Source of the DNA: CG2-30-58-95 sp964618215 | GTDB taxonomy: Bacteria; Chloroflexota; Anaerolineae; Anaerolineales; Villigracilaceae | Direction of reading: 5' to 3' | Length of the DNA stretch: 64,000 nt | Assembly (NCBI GenBank): GCA_964618215.1 | Contig: CAZTZE010000021.1 | Location: 1 to 64,000 of the forward strand | In this document: in pieces, positions 1 through 7,817 of the stretch | How positions within the stretch are numbered: the first letter of the stretch is position 1 | Layout: every line of letters begins with the position of its first letter | Program-made: the position numbers and the translations under genes | The notes under the pieces: generated by a model | Databases searched by the model: none | Told to the model about the DNA's origin: nothing | Seen by the model: the letters and a program-made list of their open reading frames with translations, nothing else

Positions 1-856
1 TTTCTTTTGAGGCAACGTTACCACCAAAGTTACTTTTTATTTTGAGGCATAACGCAGTGGTCGTGCTATGGGTCGACACCCACTCGTGCACCTCTCTCAT
101 GCGTTCTTCACGATGCTGACGCTGAATTTCATTGAGCCCATCGAAAATCATGAATACTTCGGATGGATGTAAACTCCGTAGGCCATGTGTTCTACTGAAT
201 CTTTGCAGAAGAGCGGGTATATCTTCGGTGTTGTCTGTCCAATCTTTCCCCAAACGAATGAAGAAAGGAATAGGCCTTCTTGAATCCTTCAGGGCTGCCT
301 TTGCGGCATCGTACAGCAGCTTTCGCAGAATAGTCGTTTTGCCAGCCCCTGGTGGTCCCAGTAAGATGAACTGTGGATAAACATCGATTGCTTCTTCAAT
401 CTCCTCGAATTGGCTTCGCTCTACCTGCTGTTCGGCCGGGAAATGGCGTTCAAAGACTGTGGCAAAGCTGGTGGGGATAAAGCCTTCTGGTTCCGCTGCA
501 TCCCTACGATATGTGCCTTGCGGCTCCCCAGAAATGGGCACGTACTTCTTGTCCCACTCTTTCGACTGGTGTACCAGACTTAGTAGGTACGCTTCACGAG
601 TCGAGAGTGGCGGATTCTGGTACGTGTCCGCATTCTCCAATTGTTGTTTCAGTCGTACCCATTCATTGGGAGCTCGACGACAGTGATCAATTAGTAGGTT
701 GGCCTTTTCATCACGTAGAAGTCCCCGGCTGAAGCGCTGAGAGACCTTCACAAAGTGTGTTTGACAGAATGCCTCTAAACCGGGATCGTCAAATAGATCC
801 AGTAGTTTTTCACGAGCGGTTTGTAATTCTTCCGGGGTTGGGTGTTGTTCACTCAT
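1..856 (-). CDS. NACHT-type STAND NTPase with N-terminal effector-associated domain (partial)
   Basis: The frame is open from ATG at 856 to the window edge, so only about 285 N-terminal residues are visible. Residues 1-78 resemble an effector-associated (EAD-like) domain with the core RGLLRDEKANLLIDHCRR. A NACHT NTPase core follows: Walker A GPPGAGKTT near residues 167-175 and Walker B FMIFDGLNEI near 234-243. The sensor and repeat regions lie outside the window. The start overlaps the stop of the upstream gene (ATGA), so the two are translationally coupled. That upstream gene ends in the same domain type. Bacterial NACHT proteins with such adaptor domains belong to anti-phage or conflict systems; a role here is inference. 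The NACHT call is strong and the EAD call rests on internal similarity. Confidence 0.8.
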   Translation of the reverse strand, partial: MSEQHPTPEELQTAREKLLDLFDDPGLEAFCQTHFVKVSQRFSRGLLRDEKANLLIDHCRRAPNEWVRLKQQLENADTYQNPPLSTREAYLLSLVHQSKEWDKKYVPISGEPQGTYRRDAAEPEGFIPTSFATVFERHFPAEQQVERSQFEEIEEAIDVYPQFILLGPPGAGKTTILRKLLYDAAKAALKDSRRPIPFFIRLGKDWTDNTEDIPALLQRFSRTHGLRSLHPSEVFMIFDGLNEIQRQHREERMREVHEWVSTHSTTTALCLKIKSNFGGNVASKE

Positions 857-1407
857 TTTTCTGCACGTTCCAGACATGAAAGCAGATACTGAAACCGAGT
901 TTCACTTCGTCGGCAGTGGTCGAGGAGTAGTGTAAGCTTTTCGTCCTTTAGCATACCGCGACCTAGGCGATCGTATATCTCGGGGAAGTAATCGAGCAGG
1001 AAGGCCACGAGTTGAGCATCATCGAAGGAACGATTGAGCTGATGTCGAATATCAAGGATTCGAGATGTAGTAACGGTTTCATCATTGTAGACATTGTGTT
1101 CCCGTTCTGCCGGTTGCGTTGGCGCAGATGAGGGCTTCTGTTGAAGCGTCTTCATCTCGGCCCTGGAATTTGCAGGTCGCTTAGTCATCCGGCTGTATAG
1201 ATAGGCAACAACGGCGATTACATAGATTGCCAGCAAAGCCCAAATGATCTTCGTGAATACTTGATCAACTCGGGGTGTGATGTTCAAGCCTATAATCAAA
1301 AGGATCCCAAAGCCCAAAGCGAAGAGAAATATCTGAACGTTTACCTTTTGAATCAGTGCCAGAAGCACATCCCATGCACTTGATGACTGTGGTTTTTGAG
1401 TACTCAT
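853..1407 (-). CDS. Two-helix membrane protein with C-terminal effector-associated domain
   Basis: A 184-residue protein. Hydrophobic segments at about 25-42 and 54-71 look like a membrane hairpin. A polar linker (73-115) follows, then a C-terminal domain (117-184) with the core RGMLKDEKLTLLLDHCRR. This core is clearly similar to the N-terminus of the NACHT protein encoded immediately downstream, and the two genes overlap by 4 nt. In EAD-type conflict systems, matching adaptor domains on an NTPase and a separate effector are thought to bring the two together. The simplest reading is a membrane-acting effector controlled by the NACHT sensor. No enzymatic motif is visible, so membrane perturbation is only an inference. 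Confidence 0.7.
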   Translation of the reverse strand: MSTQKPQSSSAWDVLLALIQKVNVQIFLFALGFGILLIIGLNITPRVDQVFTKIIWALLAIYVIAVVAYLYSRMTKRPANSRAEMKTLQQKPSSAPTQPAEREHNVYNDETVTTSRILDIRHQLNRSFDDAQLVAFLLDYFPEIYDRLGRGMLKDEKLTLLLDHCRRSETRFQYLLSCLERAEK

Positions 1408-1664
1408 ACAAGACCTTTTTGAGAATGCCGATATTGTCTCACGTGATGGCCGCCGAACCCGCGAATATAAAGGACGGTCTAATGTCTATGGATAGACTGT
1501 GCAACATTCCAATTCGGGATGTCATGCGGATACAGCCTTTCCAAAGCAGCTACCCATGGGGCGTTTTGTTCGCCCTTCAATACTATACAACAAATCCATC
1601 CTGCGGGCAAGTAGTTTCCGCCCCGCGCCGGTGATGAGACGGTTCATGGCTGGATTGGGTACTC

Positions 1665-1883
1665 TTATTCCAGTTGAGTTTTTACATCGCAGCAAACAGG
1701 TTGCCTGTCAAGCATGTCAGCCAATAGCATAAATGCCACAAGCGGCATCACGCTGATCCGTTCTGCCAGCGGGTAAGGATGCGGCCCTGGATATAACACA
1801 ATCAGCCTGTCCAGATTCAGATCCTGCATGGCGGTTCGCATGGATGGGGTCAGTTTGGGCGCGTCCTGGCGTTTACATTCCAC
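1665..1883 (-). pseudogene. Decayed C-terminal tail of a DUF4143/AAA-type ATPase
   Basis: The frame encodes about 70 residues with ECKRQDAPKLTPSMRTAM followed by LDRLIVLYPG and YPLAERI. This matches the nuclease-like C-terminal end of DUF4143 proteins (the V-E-x-K-R and VYPG region). A stop lies just upstream in the same frame and no ATPase part is present, so this is a remnant. Part of it (1750-1810) is duplicated at 2719-2779 on the other side of the yefM-yoeB pair. Confidence 0.6.
1750..1810. repeat. 61-bp direct repeat, copy 1
   Basis: This segment matches 2719-2779 with about 4 mismatches over 61 bp in the same orientation. It encodes the VLYPG...YPLAER part of the DUF4143 tail. The two copies flank the toxin-antitoxin genes. 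Confidence 0.85.
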
Positions 1884-1987
1884 GCCGAGGGCTCAGTCGA
1901 GCCGCCGAACCACGATCAGGCGGAGGCGATGTTAGCCTGCTCTTCGCTTTCACGAGCCGTTCTCATACAAGTTGCAGGGAGGAGCAA

Positions 1988-2248
1988 CTACTTTGTGTAG
2001 TGATAGTGGCAAGAAATAATCACGAGGTCTGTTTTGGTCATGCCATAAACCAACCGGTGTTCGTCATTGATTCGCCGTGACCAATAGCTCGACAGATCTG
2101 CTTTCAGCGGCTCGGGTTTTCCCAGTCCCTCGAAGGGTGTACGCAATGTGTCCTTGATTAGCTGGTTGATCCGTTTCAACAACTGACGATCCTTCTCTTG
2201 AAACCACAGATAGTCCTGCCACGCGGATTCGGTAAAAACTAACCTCAT
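1988..2248 (-). CDS. yoeB: Txe/YoeB-family mRNA interferase toxin
   Basis: An 86-residue protein that starts MRLVFTESAWQDYLWFQ and ends SCHYHYTK, the standard beginning and His/Tyr-rich C-terminus of YoeB. Family members bind the ribosomal A site and cleave mRNA when released from the YefM antitoxin. The conserved features visible are the WQDYLWFQ helix, the LKADLSSYWSRRI region and the C-terminal H-Y-H-Y. The gene overlaps the 3' end of the antitoxin gene by 4 nt, the usual yefM-yoeB order. It sits between two decayed DUF4143 tails, typical of a mobile or accessory spot. Length and motifs look intact. Confidence 0.92.
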   Translation of the reverse strand: MRLVFTESAWQDYLWFQEKDRQLLKRINQLIKDTLRTPFEGLGKPEPLKADLSSYWSRRINDEHRLVYGMTKTDLVIISCHYHYTK

Positions 2249-2499
2249 GGCTCGATCAGCTCACGTTCGACAATTTTCCCCATCTGTGCCTCTGCGATAG
2301 ACTGGCGAAGATGAGCCGCATTGGCTGGGTTAGACAAGAGATAGGCCGTTTCTTGCCATGCGTTGAACTCGTCCAAGGGTAAGAGAACGATCTGCTGGCC
2401 TGTATCCGTGGTGATAATGGTCGGTTCAGCATTCGAAACAACCTTGGCAATCAGCAAATCGAGATTGCGTTTTGCCTCATTAACTGTGACCACATTCAT
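2245..2499 (-). CDS. yefM: Phd/YefM-family antitoxin
   Basis: An 84-residue protein. Its N-terminus (MNVVTVNEAKRNLDLLIAKV) is the Phd/YefM DNA-binding fold that also autorepresses the operon. The Pro/Leu strand IVLLPLDEFNAWQETAYLL is typical of YefM. The acidic C-terminal part (residues 55-84) would wrap the YoeB toxin. GAGGTGAAAC lies just upstream of the ATG as ribosome-binding site. It is the first gene of the two-gene operon and overlaps yoeB. Confidence 0.92.
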   Translation of the reverse strand: MNVVTVNEAKRNLDLLIAKVVSNAEPTIITTDTGQQIVLLPLDEFNAWQETAYLLSNPANAAHLRQSIAEAQMGKIVERELIEP

Positions 2500-2982
2500 G
2501 TTTCACCTCATTTCAGAACCCGCATAGGTTTCACAGCATCTCCGCGAGGGGCCGATAGTCGGGCTAACGGCCCGCGCTTCAGCCGCCGCTGCGATTGCAA
2601 GACTCCAAACTCATCATAGCACAAAACTTTGCAAATCGCGTGCCGCGTACCCGCGCCGAAGAGCCTGTGGTGAGCAAAGACTTCGGCGAGCCTTCGGCCC
2701 GAGCGTTCGACCGAGCTCACGCCGATCCGTTCTGCCAGCGGGTAAGGATGCGGCCCCGGGTATAACACGATCAGCCTGTTCCCTTGAGCGCATAGCCCTC
2801 CCACGAGGCAGCATGAAAATCCATCATCCAGAGATGGATTTTCAATGCTGTGCGCCATACCTATGGGGACAGGTCATCGCTGGAGCAGGTTTCTCGGATA
2901 GGGAGATTTCTGCACACCTTAGATATCCACCTTTGTCACGGGAATCCCCAAAGACCCGCTGTTTTGTTTGGCGAGACGGCCC
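2500..2982. other. Intergenic region with gene remnants
   Basis: Apart from the DUF4143 tail copy, no convincing gene is seen. Around 2655-2710 there is a GC-rich stretch with repeated CTTCGGC words that can fold on itself, probably a dispersed repeat remnant. The reading frames across the area have no recognisable domain. Confidence 0.5.
2719..2779. repeat. 61-bp direct repeat, copy 2 (second DUF4143 tail remnant)
   Basis: Read on the minus strand, this copy encodes NRLIVLYPGPHPYPLAERI, the same peptide as copy 1, embedded in unrelated flanking sequence. It is a second, shorter remnant of a DUF4143 gene tail. Confidence 0.8.
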
Positions 2983-3011
2983 TTGACCGGTATTTTCCCC
3001 CATGATAAACT
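2983..3011 (+). promoter_or_regulatory. Candidate sigma-70 type promoter upstream of the GNAT gene
   Basis: TTGACC (2983-2988), a 17-nt spacer, and TAAACT (3006-3011), preceded by TG one base upstream of the -10 (extended -10). Transcription would start near 3018, giving a leader of about 255 nt before the acetyltransferase gene. Confidence 0.5.
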
Positions 3012-3043
3012 TGGCCCATCTTCAAAGAAAGGAGGCGCACTTC

Positions 3044-3145
3044 ATGGTAGAAAGCTTGTTTTCCAGTCTTCGCACCGATGCCGCCAGCGGTATCTTTGTG
3101 CATCCGCGGAGTGCGCCTGTTCGCCGGTAAGTTTCACTATCTAAC
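3044..3145 (+). CDS. Possible 33-residue leader peptide
   Basis: A short frame starts at ATG 3044 behind a strong ribosome-binding site (AAAGGAGG, about 8 nt upstream) and runs to TAA at 3143-3145. The peptide has no recognisable domain and no run of a single amino acid. Its interest lies in position: it follows a promoter-like sequence and ends just before two hairpins that look like terminators, which precede the acetyltransferase gene. This is the order seen in ribosome-dependent attenuators. It could also be a chance frame. Confidence 0.3.
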
Positions 3146-3154
3146 TTATTGCGG

Positions 3155-3187
3155 CCACGGTGCGCTCCCGCCCGTGGCTATTTTTTA
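3155..3187 (+). terminator. Terminator-like hairpin 1 in leader
   Basis: GCCACGG (3155-3161) pairs with CCGTGGC (3173-3179), followed by a T-rich run (3180-3187). It lies between the possible leader peptide and the acetyltransferase gene. Confidence 0.5.
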
Positions 3188-3198
3188 TCCCTTGCGCG

Positions 3199-3226
3199 GC
3201 CATGGGCAAATCCCATGGCCGTTTTG
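3199..3226 (+). terminator. Terminator-like hairpin 2 in leader
   Basis: A perfect 9-bp stem, GGCCATGGG (3199-3207) with CCCATGGCC (3213-3221), loop CAAAT, followed by GTTTT. It is the second terminator-like structure before the acetyltransferase start. Confidence 0.55.
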
Positions 3227-3273
3227 TTGGTAGTACTACTGGGCCACTACCCGATTTAGAACTGGAGAATGAC

Positions 3274-4290
3274 ATGACTGCACAATCAACACAAAAAAGC
3301 ATCATTTTGCCCGAGGCCCCGGCCATCCCCGGCCTGACTTTGCGGGGCTTCCGCGGCGAGGCGGACTTCCCGCTCTTGCTGGCTGTCATCCACGGCAGTA
3401 AAGACGAGGACGGCATCCAGCGCGCCGATACCCTGGCGGAGGTCAAGAACAATTACCAGCACCTGGTCAATTGCGATCCCTATCGGGATATGCTCTTTGC
3501 CGAGGTGAACGGTCAGGTGATTGCCTACAACCGGGTCTTCTGGGAACAACTGGAAGATAAAACCCGCCTTTACAATCTCTTTGGCTTTTTGCTGCCCCAA
3601 TGGCGGCGGAAAGGGATCGGCGCGGCCATGCTGCGCCACGCCGAGCGCCGCCTGCGCGAGATCGCGGCCGGCCACCCGCAGGATGGGGAGCGTTTCTTTC
3701 AGTCCTTCGCTGCGGATACCGAGAAAGGCGCCCTGGCGCTTCTGGAGAGCCAGGCTTACCAACCGGCGCGCTACGAGCTTGACATGCGGCGCGACTTGAG
3801 CGAGCCTTTCCCGGAGACGCCCATGCCCGATGGGCTGGAAGTACGCCCGGTCGAAGAGGCGCACATCTGGCCGATCTTCGAGGCCATGAACGAGGCCTTT
3901 CGCGACCATTGGAGCTACCGCCAGCAGACGCGGGAAGAATTCGAAGGCTGGATGAACAGCCCAACCTACAATCCCAAGCTCTGGAAAGTAGCCTGGGAGG
4001 GCGACCATGTAGCCGGCATGGTGATGAATTTCCTCAACCCGGTCGAGAACGAAGAATACAAGCGCAAGCGCGGCTACACCGAAGGTATCTGTGTCCGCCG
4101 CCCGTGGCGCACACGCGGCCTGGCGCGTTCGCTCATCGTGCAAAGCATGAAGATGTTCAAAGAGATGGGCATGACCGAGACCGCGCACGGCGTGGACGCC
4201 CAGAACCTGAGCGGCGCGCTGCGCCTCTATCAAAGCGTCGGCTACCGCCAGGTCAAGCAGCGCACGATTTTCCGCAAACCGATGGAATAA
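3274..4290 (+). CDS. Tandem GNAT-domain acetyltransferase
   Basis: A 338-residue protein with two GNAT folds. The acetyl-CoA-binding motif A appears as LPQWRRKGIGAAML in the N-terminal half (about residues 108-121) and as VRRPWRTRGLARSLI in the C-terminal half. Such double-GNAT proteins include mycothiol-synthase-like and aminoglycoside-type acetyltransferases; the substrate here cannot be told. ATG 3274 is chosen because CTGGAGAAT lies just upstream and the longer frame would run through the leader hairpins. The gene stands alone after a possible attenuator, which suggests inducible expression. Confidence 0.8.
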   Translation: MTAQSTQKSIILPEAPAIPGLTLRGFRGEADFPLLLAVIHGSKDEDGIQRADTLAEVKNNYQHLVNCDPYRDMLFAEVNGQVIAYNRVFWEQLEDKTRLYNLFGFLLPQWRRKGIGAAMLRHAERRLREIAAGHPQDGERFFQSFAADTEKGALALLESQAYQPARYELDMRRDLSEPFPETPMPDGLEVRPVEEAHIWPIFEAMNEAFRDHWSYRQQTREEFEGWMNSPTYNPKLWKVAWEGDHVAGMVMNFLNPVENEEYKRKRGYTEGICVRRPWRTRGLARSLIVQSMKMFKEMGMTETAHGVDAQNLSGALRLYQSVGYRQVKQRTIFRKPME

Positions 4291-4360
4291 GGGAATTCTC
4301 CCCGTCATAGAATCAGTGTACAATCACTGAAGCATGACAAACGAGGACGGACGATTGACA

Positions 4361-4409
4361 GTCGTCCGTCATCCGTCATCCGTCATCCGTCATCCGTCGT
4401 CCGTTATCC
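4361..4409. repeat. Heptanucleotide tandem array (GTCATCC type)
   Basis: Seven consecutive 7-nt units, mostly GTCATCC with variants GTCGTCC and GTTATCC. Inverted-complement words (GGACGA-like) occur just upstream at 4343-4357. It ends about 30 bp before the Zn-ribbon gene. It is one of several arrays with a 7-nt period in the window. Confidence 0.9.
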
Positions 4410-4438
4410 ATCGCTTTTTACATAAAGGAGAGACTTCA

Positions 4439-4759
4439 ATGAACCTGCGTTGCTCTTACTGCCAGACCATGTTCGCGTTGAGCCGCGATACCATCCTTCC
4501 CGCTCTCGAGCAGATGGAGGATGAGGGTTTGAATCACTATGACGCCCACTGCCCGAAATGCCGCCGCGCCAACAGCATGTCCCGCGACCGGTTGGAGAAG
4601 GCCTATCCCCTATGGCGGGAGGCGCTCAAGGAAATACAAGAACAGGCTGCTCAGGCCGAGAAGGAGCCAGCTGAGGCTGAGGCTAAACCCGTCGCAGCGA
4701 AAGCCGAGACAACGGCTCCGGTTACGAAGAAACCCGCTGCCGGGACCAAGACGAAATGA
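4439..4759 (+). CDS. Small zinc-ribbon protein with Ala/Glu/Lys-rich tail
   Basis: A 106-residue protein. Residues 4-8 (CSYC) and a later CPKC (around residue 39) form a CxxC...CxxC zinc-ribbon signature. The C-terminal 45 residues are a low-complexity Ala/Glu/Lys tail without a fold. ATG 4439 has AAAGGAGAG just upstream; a longer frame would read through the tandem repeat and is rejected. The stop overlaps the start of the HAD gene by 4 nt, so the two are coupled. Function unknown; nucleic-acid or protein binding is possible. Confidence 0.65.
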   Translation: MNLRCSYCQTMFALSRDTILPALEQMEDEGLNHYDAHCPKCRRANSMSRDRLEKAYPLWREALKEIQEQAAQAEKEPAEAEAKPVAAKAETTAPVTKKPAAGTKTK

Positions 4760-5382
4760 CCATACCCCTGCGGGGCACTTTCCGCGCCGTGTTTTTCGAC
4801 CTGGGCGGCGTCATCGTCCGCACCGTGGACCGTGAACCGCGCACGAAACTGGCCGAACGTCTCGGCATGAGCTATGACGAACTGGACAAAGCCGTCTTCG
4901 AGAACGAGTCCAGCGCCCGCGCCAGCCTCGGCGCGATCAGCACGGAAGAGCACTGGGCGGCCGTCGTCCAACGCCTGGGCCTGCCGCCCGCGCAAGCCGA
5001 TATCGTGCGGCAGGAGTTCTTTGCCGGCGACACCCTCGACCTCGACTTGATCGCCTTCATCCGCTCGCTGCGCCCGAAGTATCGCACCGGGCTGATCAGC
5101 AATGCCTGGCCGGACATGCGCGCTTTCCTCGTCAGCCAGAACATCGCCGATGCCTTCGACCAATTGATCATCTCGGCTGAGATTGGCATTGCCAAGCCGG
5201 ATGCCCGTATTTACCAGCTTGCGCTGGAAAAGCTGGGCGTCGCGCCCGCCGAAGCTGTTTTCGTGGATGACTTCGCCAGGAACATCGCCGGGGCGCGCGC
5301 AGTCGGCATGTACGCCATACAATTCACCCAGCCGGATGAAACGCTCGAGGAACTGAAACAACTTCTGAACGATCACAGGTGA
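4756..5382 (+). CDS. HAD-superfamily hydrolase, subfamily IA
   Basis: A 208-residue protein. HAD motif I is FFDLGGVIV (near residue 13; first Asp is the nucleophile), motif II is LISNAW (near 114), the conserved Lys lies in IGIAKPDARIY (near 146) and motif III is FVDDFARNI (near 171). The helical cap between motifs I and II fits subfamily IA (epoxide hydrolase N-terminal-like or phosphatase group). The Asp of motif I is followed by LGG rather than DGT, as in this subgroup. Substrate unknown. It is coupled to the Zn-ribbon gene and followed by a long hairpin and an MFS gene. Confidence 0.85.
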   Translation: MTIPLRGTFRAVFFDLGGVIVRTVDREPRTKLAERLGMSYDELDKAVFENESSARASLGAISTEEHWAAVVQRLGLPPAQADIVRQEFFAGDTLDLDLIAFIRSLRPKYRTGLISNAWPDMRAFLVSQNIADAFDQLIISAEIGIAKPDARIYQLALEKLGVAPAEAVFVDDFARNIAGARAVGMYAIQFTQPDETLEELKQLLNDHR

Positions 5383-5440
5383 ACACTACCTGACAGATCA
5401 TCGGGAATGACCATTCAGGTGATGTCACTTCAGTGGTTTA

Positions 5441-5527
5441 TTGCATCGAATTTTCGCAAATTGCCCGAAGAATATTCGCCTGCCCTGGCGGGCTAGGCCA
5501 GGGTGAAATTCGGGCAATTCGATGCAA
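5441..5527. repeat. 87-bp long imperfect palindrome
   Basis: The ends TTGCATCGAATT (5441-5452) and AATTCGATGCAA (5516-5527) are exact inverted repeats. Inside lie further pairs, AATTGCCCGAA with TTCGGGCAATT and CCCTGGC with GCCAGGG. The structure ends 8 nt before the MFS start codon, so it would fold in the mRNA leader. It may be a REP- or MITE-like element. Confidence 0.85.
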
Positions 5528-5535
5528 AGAAAGTT

Positions 5536-6828
5536 ATGAAACTCCTGCAGGTTTTCCTCGCGCAATTCGTTCAAGTCCGCAAGCTCAACCGTCCGGCGAA
5601 GTTTTTCCTGCTGGCTATATTACTCGACGGCTTCCTCTTCAGCGGCTGGAACCTGTTCTTCAATTTATTCATCCTGGAAGCCGGGTTCAGCCGCGAGTTC
5701 CTGGGTCTGATCAATGCCATGCCGTCCATCGCCGCGCTGATCTTTGGCTTCCCGATGGGCCTGCTCTCCGACCGGATCGGGCGCAAGCGCGCCATGATAC
5801 TGGGCTTCACGATTGCCAACGTGGCTATTATCACGATGGTCAGCGTGCGCCAGCCGTTGCTCATGCTGGCGATGGCCTTCATCTGGGGGGTCAGCGGCCA
5901 GTTATATATCCTGAGCCATGCGCCCTTCATGATGAAGGTCTCGGATGATACCAACCGCGACTTGTTGTTCAGCGCCAGTTTTGGTGTCTTCCCGCTGGCC
6001 AGCACGCTGGGCAACGCGGTCGCCGGTTTACTTCCCGGCCTGTTCGGTCGCTTGTTTGGAGGAGCGGATAACGGCGCGCTGGCGTATCAGGCTGTCTTGC
6101 TCGTCAGCGCCATCTCGAGCTACCTGGTGCTGGTACCGATCGCCTTCATTCGCGAGCCGCAGACCCGCTTGGAGGCCGAGCGAGCTGTGACGCCCAAGGC
6201 ACCCCGCCAGTCGGTCTGGAATGTCCTGAAACGTCCCCTGACCCTCAAGCTGGCGCTGCCCAACCTGATCACCGGACTTGGCGCGGCGATGCTCATCCCG
6301 TACATGAACGTCTTCTTCACCGAACGCCACCACCTGAGCGATCAGAATCTCGGACTGTTGTTCAGCCTCGCCTCGCTGCTGATCGGCCTGGCTGCTTTCA
6401 TTGGGCCGCGCCTGGTCGGCAACCTGGGAGGCAAGATCCGCATGATCGTGCTGGTTCAGTCTGCCAGTTTGGCCTTCCTGCTGGTGCTGGGTTTCTCCCC
6501 CCTGGTCTGGCTGGCGGTGATCGGCTTTCTGGTGCGCGGCATGCTGATGAATATGGCCGCGCCGCTCTTCGATGCCTTTGCCATGGAGCAGACCCCCGAG
6601 GCCGAGCAGGGCGCGCTCAACAGCATCCGCGCCTGGGCCTGGAATGTCGGCTGGGCGGTCGGCCCGTACATCTCCGGCGTGGTGCAACAGAGATGGGGGT
6701 TCACGCCGTTGTTCATCAACACGGCGGTTTTGTACGGGATAGCGATTGGCCTGACGTGGATTTTCTTCCGCACGAAAGCGCGGCGGGACCTGCTGCCTGT
6801 TCCCGTAATGAACGATACAACTTCATAA
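5536..6828 (+). CDS. Major facilitator superfamily transporter
   Basis: About 430 residues with roughly 12 hydrophobic segments. The MFS loop 2-3 signature is visible as GLLSDRIGRKRAMILG, around residues 75-90 from the chosen start. A charged central loop (RLEAERAVTPKAPRQSVW) separates the two six-helix halves. ATG 5536 is preferred over a GTG at 5503, because the latter lies inside the long palindrome. Substrate unknown; drug or metabolite efflux is typical for this group. The upstream hairpin may influence translation. Confidence 0.85.
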   Translation: MKLLQVFLAQFVQVRKLNRPAKFFLLAILLDGFLFSGWNLFFNLFILEAGFSREFLGLINAMPSIAALIFGFPMGLLSDRIGRKRAMILGFTIANVAIITMVSVRQPLLMLAMAFIWGVSGQLYILSHAPFMMKVSDDTNRDLLFSASFGVFPLASTLGNAVAGLLPGLFGRLFGGADNGALAYQAVLLVSAISSYLVLVPIAFIREPQTRLEAERAVTPKAPRQSVWNVLKRPLTLKLALPNLITGLGAAMLIPYMNVFFTERHHLSDQNLGLLFSLASLLIGLAAFIGPRLVGNLGGKIRMIVLVQSASLAFLLVLGFSPLVWLAVIGFLVRGMLMNMAAPLFDAFAMEQTPEAEQGALNSIRAWAWNVGWAVGPYISGVVQQRWGFTPLFINTAVLYGIAIGLTWIFFRTKARRDLLPVPVMNDTTS

Positions 6829-7034
6829 CCGGGCATGAACCTACCGTTCTCCTCACCTCACGTCCGTTCAGGGCAAGGGATCGGCTTTGTACGCGTAGCA
6901 CGAGATTTTGATCCTGTGCGAAATTCCATCGAGTTGATTCATTCCGTCGAAGCAGGCGCGACGCGCATATCGCTCACCGCGACTTCCTCGCACATTTTAG
7001 CGCAGGACAATAAACATGGCTGCTTTCTGAAAGA

Positions 7035-7817
7035 TTAATAGGAATCTATTTTTTGTATAGCAATATCTTGAAATTTCTTCTTCAACTTTTCTTTGTATTC
7101 TTTACCCACATCATCAAATACCTGTAACAACTCTGGGAAAGTGTTCTCGCCGCCAATGAAATTCCAATACTCATCACCAACCAAAAAATCACCTTGATGG
7201 TGCATCAATCCTTCTTCTGTATATCTTGCATAAGGCTCAGGATGGTACGGATTGTACGGAAAGGCAAGGAACACATTTACAGGCTTTCGTCTTCTTGCAA
7301 CCCATTCCAATAATTTTGTTTTACTCTTTTCAAAAACATCAATGTTTGGTTTGACAGTCTTTATTTCAAAGAAATACTCATCATCTCGCTTTCGCATATA
7401 AAAATCAGCGATGTTTCCTGATTTTTGGAATTCGCCGTTTTTCCAAGAAGCGGCTAAAACTTCACTTCTTTCTTTCTGAATATTTACAGCGCGTTTTTTG
7501 GCGCGCAGGTCATTTACTATTTTGCCAATGACCAATTTCTGCTCGGATGAAATAGCCCCTCCAACGCCATAATTTCTAAAACACTCGTCACAATGTTCAC
7601 TCGCGATTATCACTGAAACATCCTCGTATATGGACATGCCCAAAGATGTCGCAATTGAATGGATGAAAGAATACGCGGCTATCTTCTCGTTATCTTGTAT
7701 CAGCCTTGCAAGAAAAGGCATGGAAATAGTTTCCCTGCCATAAGCCTTGAGTTTATTCTCAATCTTCTTGCTGAGTAGCGCCTTTATATCATCCCTTTGT
7801 TTGCGTGAGAGCGTCAT
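7035..7817 (-). CDS. Type II restriction endonuclease, probably TdeIII/MjaII family
   Basis: A 260-residue protein. The stretch RKRDDEYFFEIKTVKPN (about residues 143-159) is a PD-(D/E)xK-like core with the E-x-K pair. The preceding NIADFYM and the following KSKTKLLEW fit the TdeIII restriction family as I recall it, whose characterised members cut GGNCC. The specificity here is not verified. The gene is coupled to the upstream methyltransferase gene (4-nt overlap). The pair is clearly richer in AT than its neighbours, which suggests horizontal acquisition. Confidence 0.72.
   Translation of the reverse strand: MTLSRKQRDDIKALLSKKIENKLKAYGRETISMPFLARLIQDNEKIAAYSFIHSIATSLGMSIYEDVSVIIASEHCDECFRNYGVGGAISSEQKLVIGKIVNDLRAKKRAVNIQKERSEVLAASWKNGEFQKSGNIADFYMRKRDDEYFFEIKTVKPNIDVFEKSKTKLLEWVARRRKPVNVFLAFPYNPYHPEPYARYTEEGLMHHQGDFLVGDEYWNFIGGENTFPELLQVFDDVGKEYKEKLKKKFQDIAIQKIDSY

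Noticed and set aside
3286..4323. A 345-codon minus-strand frame opposite the GNAT gene
   Set aside because: Antisense shadow of the tandem-GNAT gene; composition without domain support.
6835..7038. A 67-codon frame after the MFS gene
   Set aside because: No RBS, no domain, and composition unlike the neighbouring genes; regarded as non-coding.
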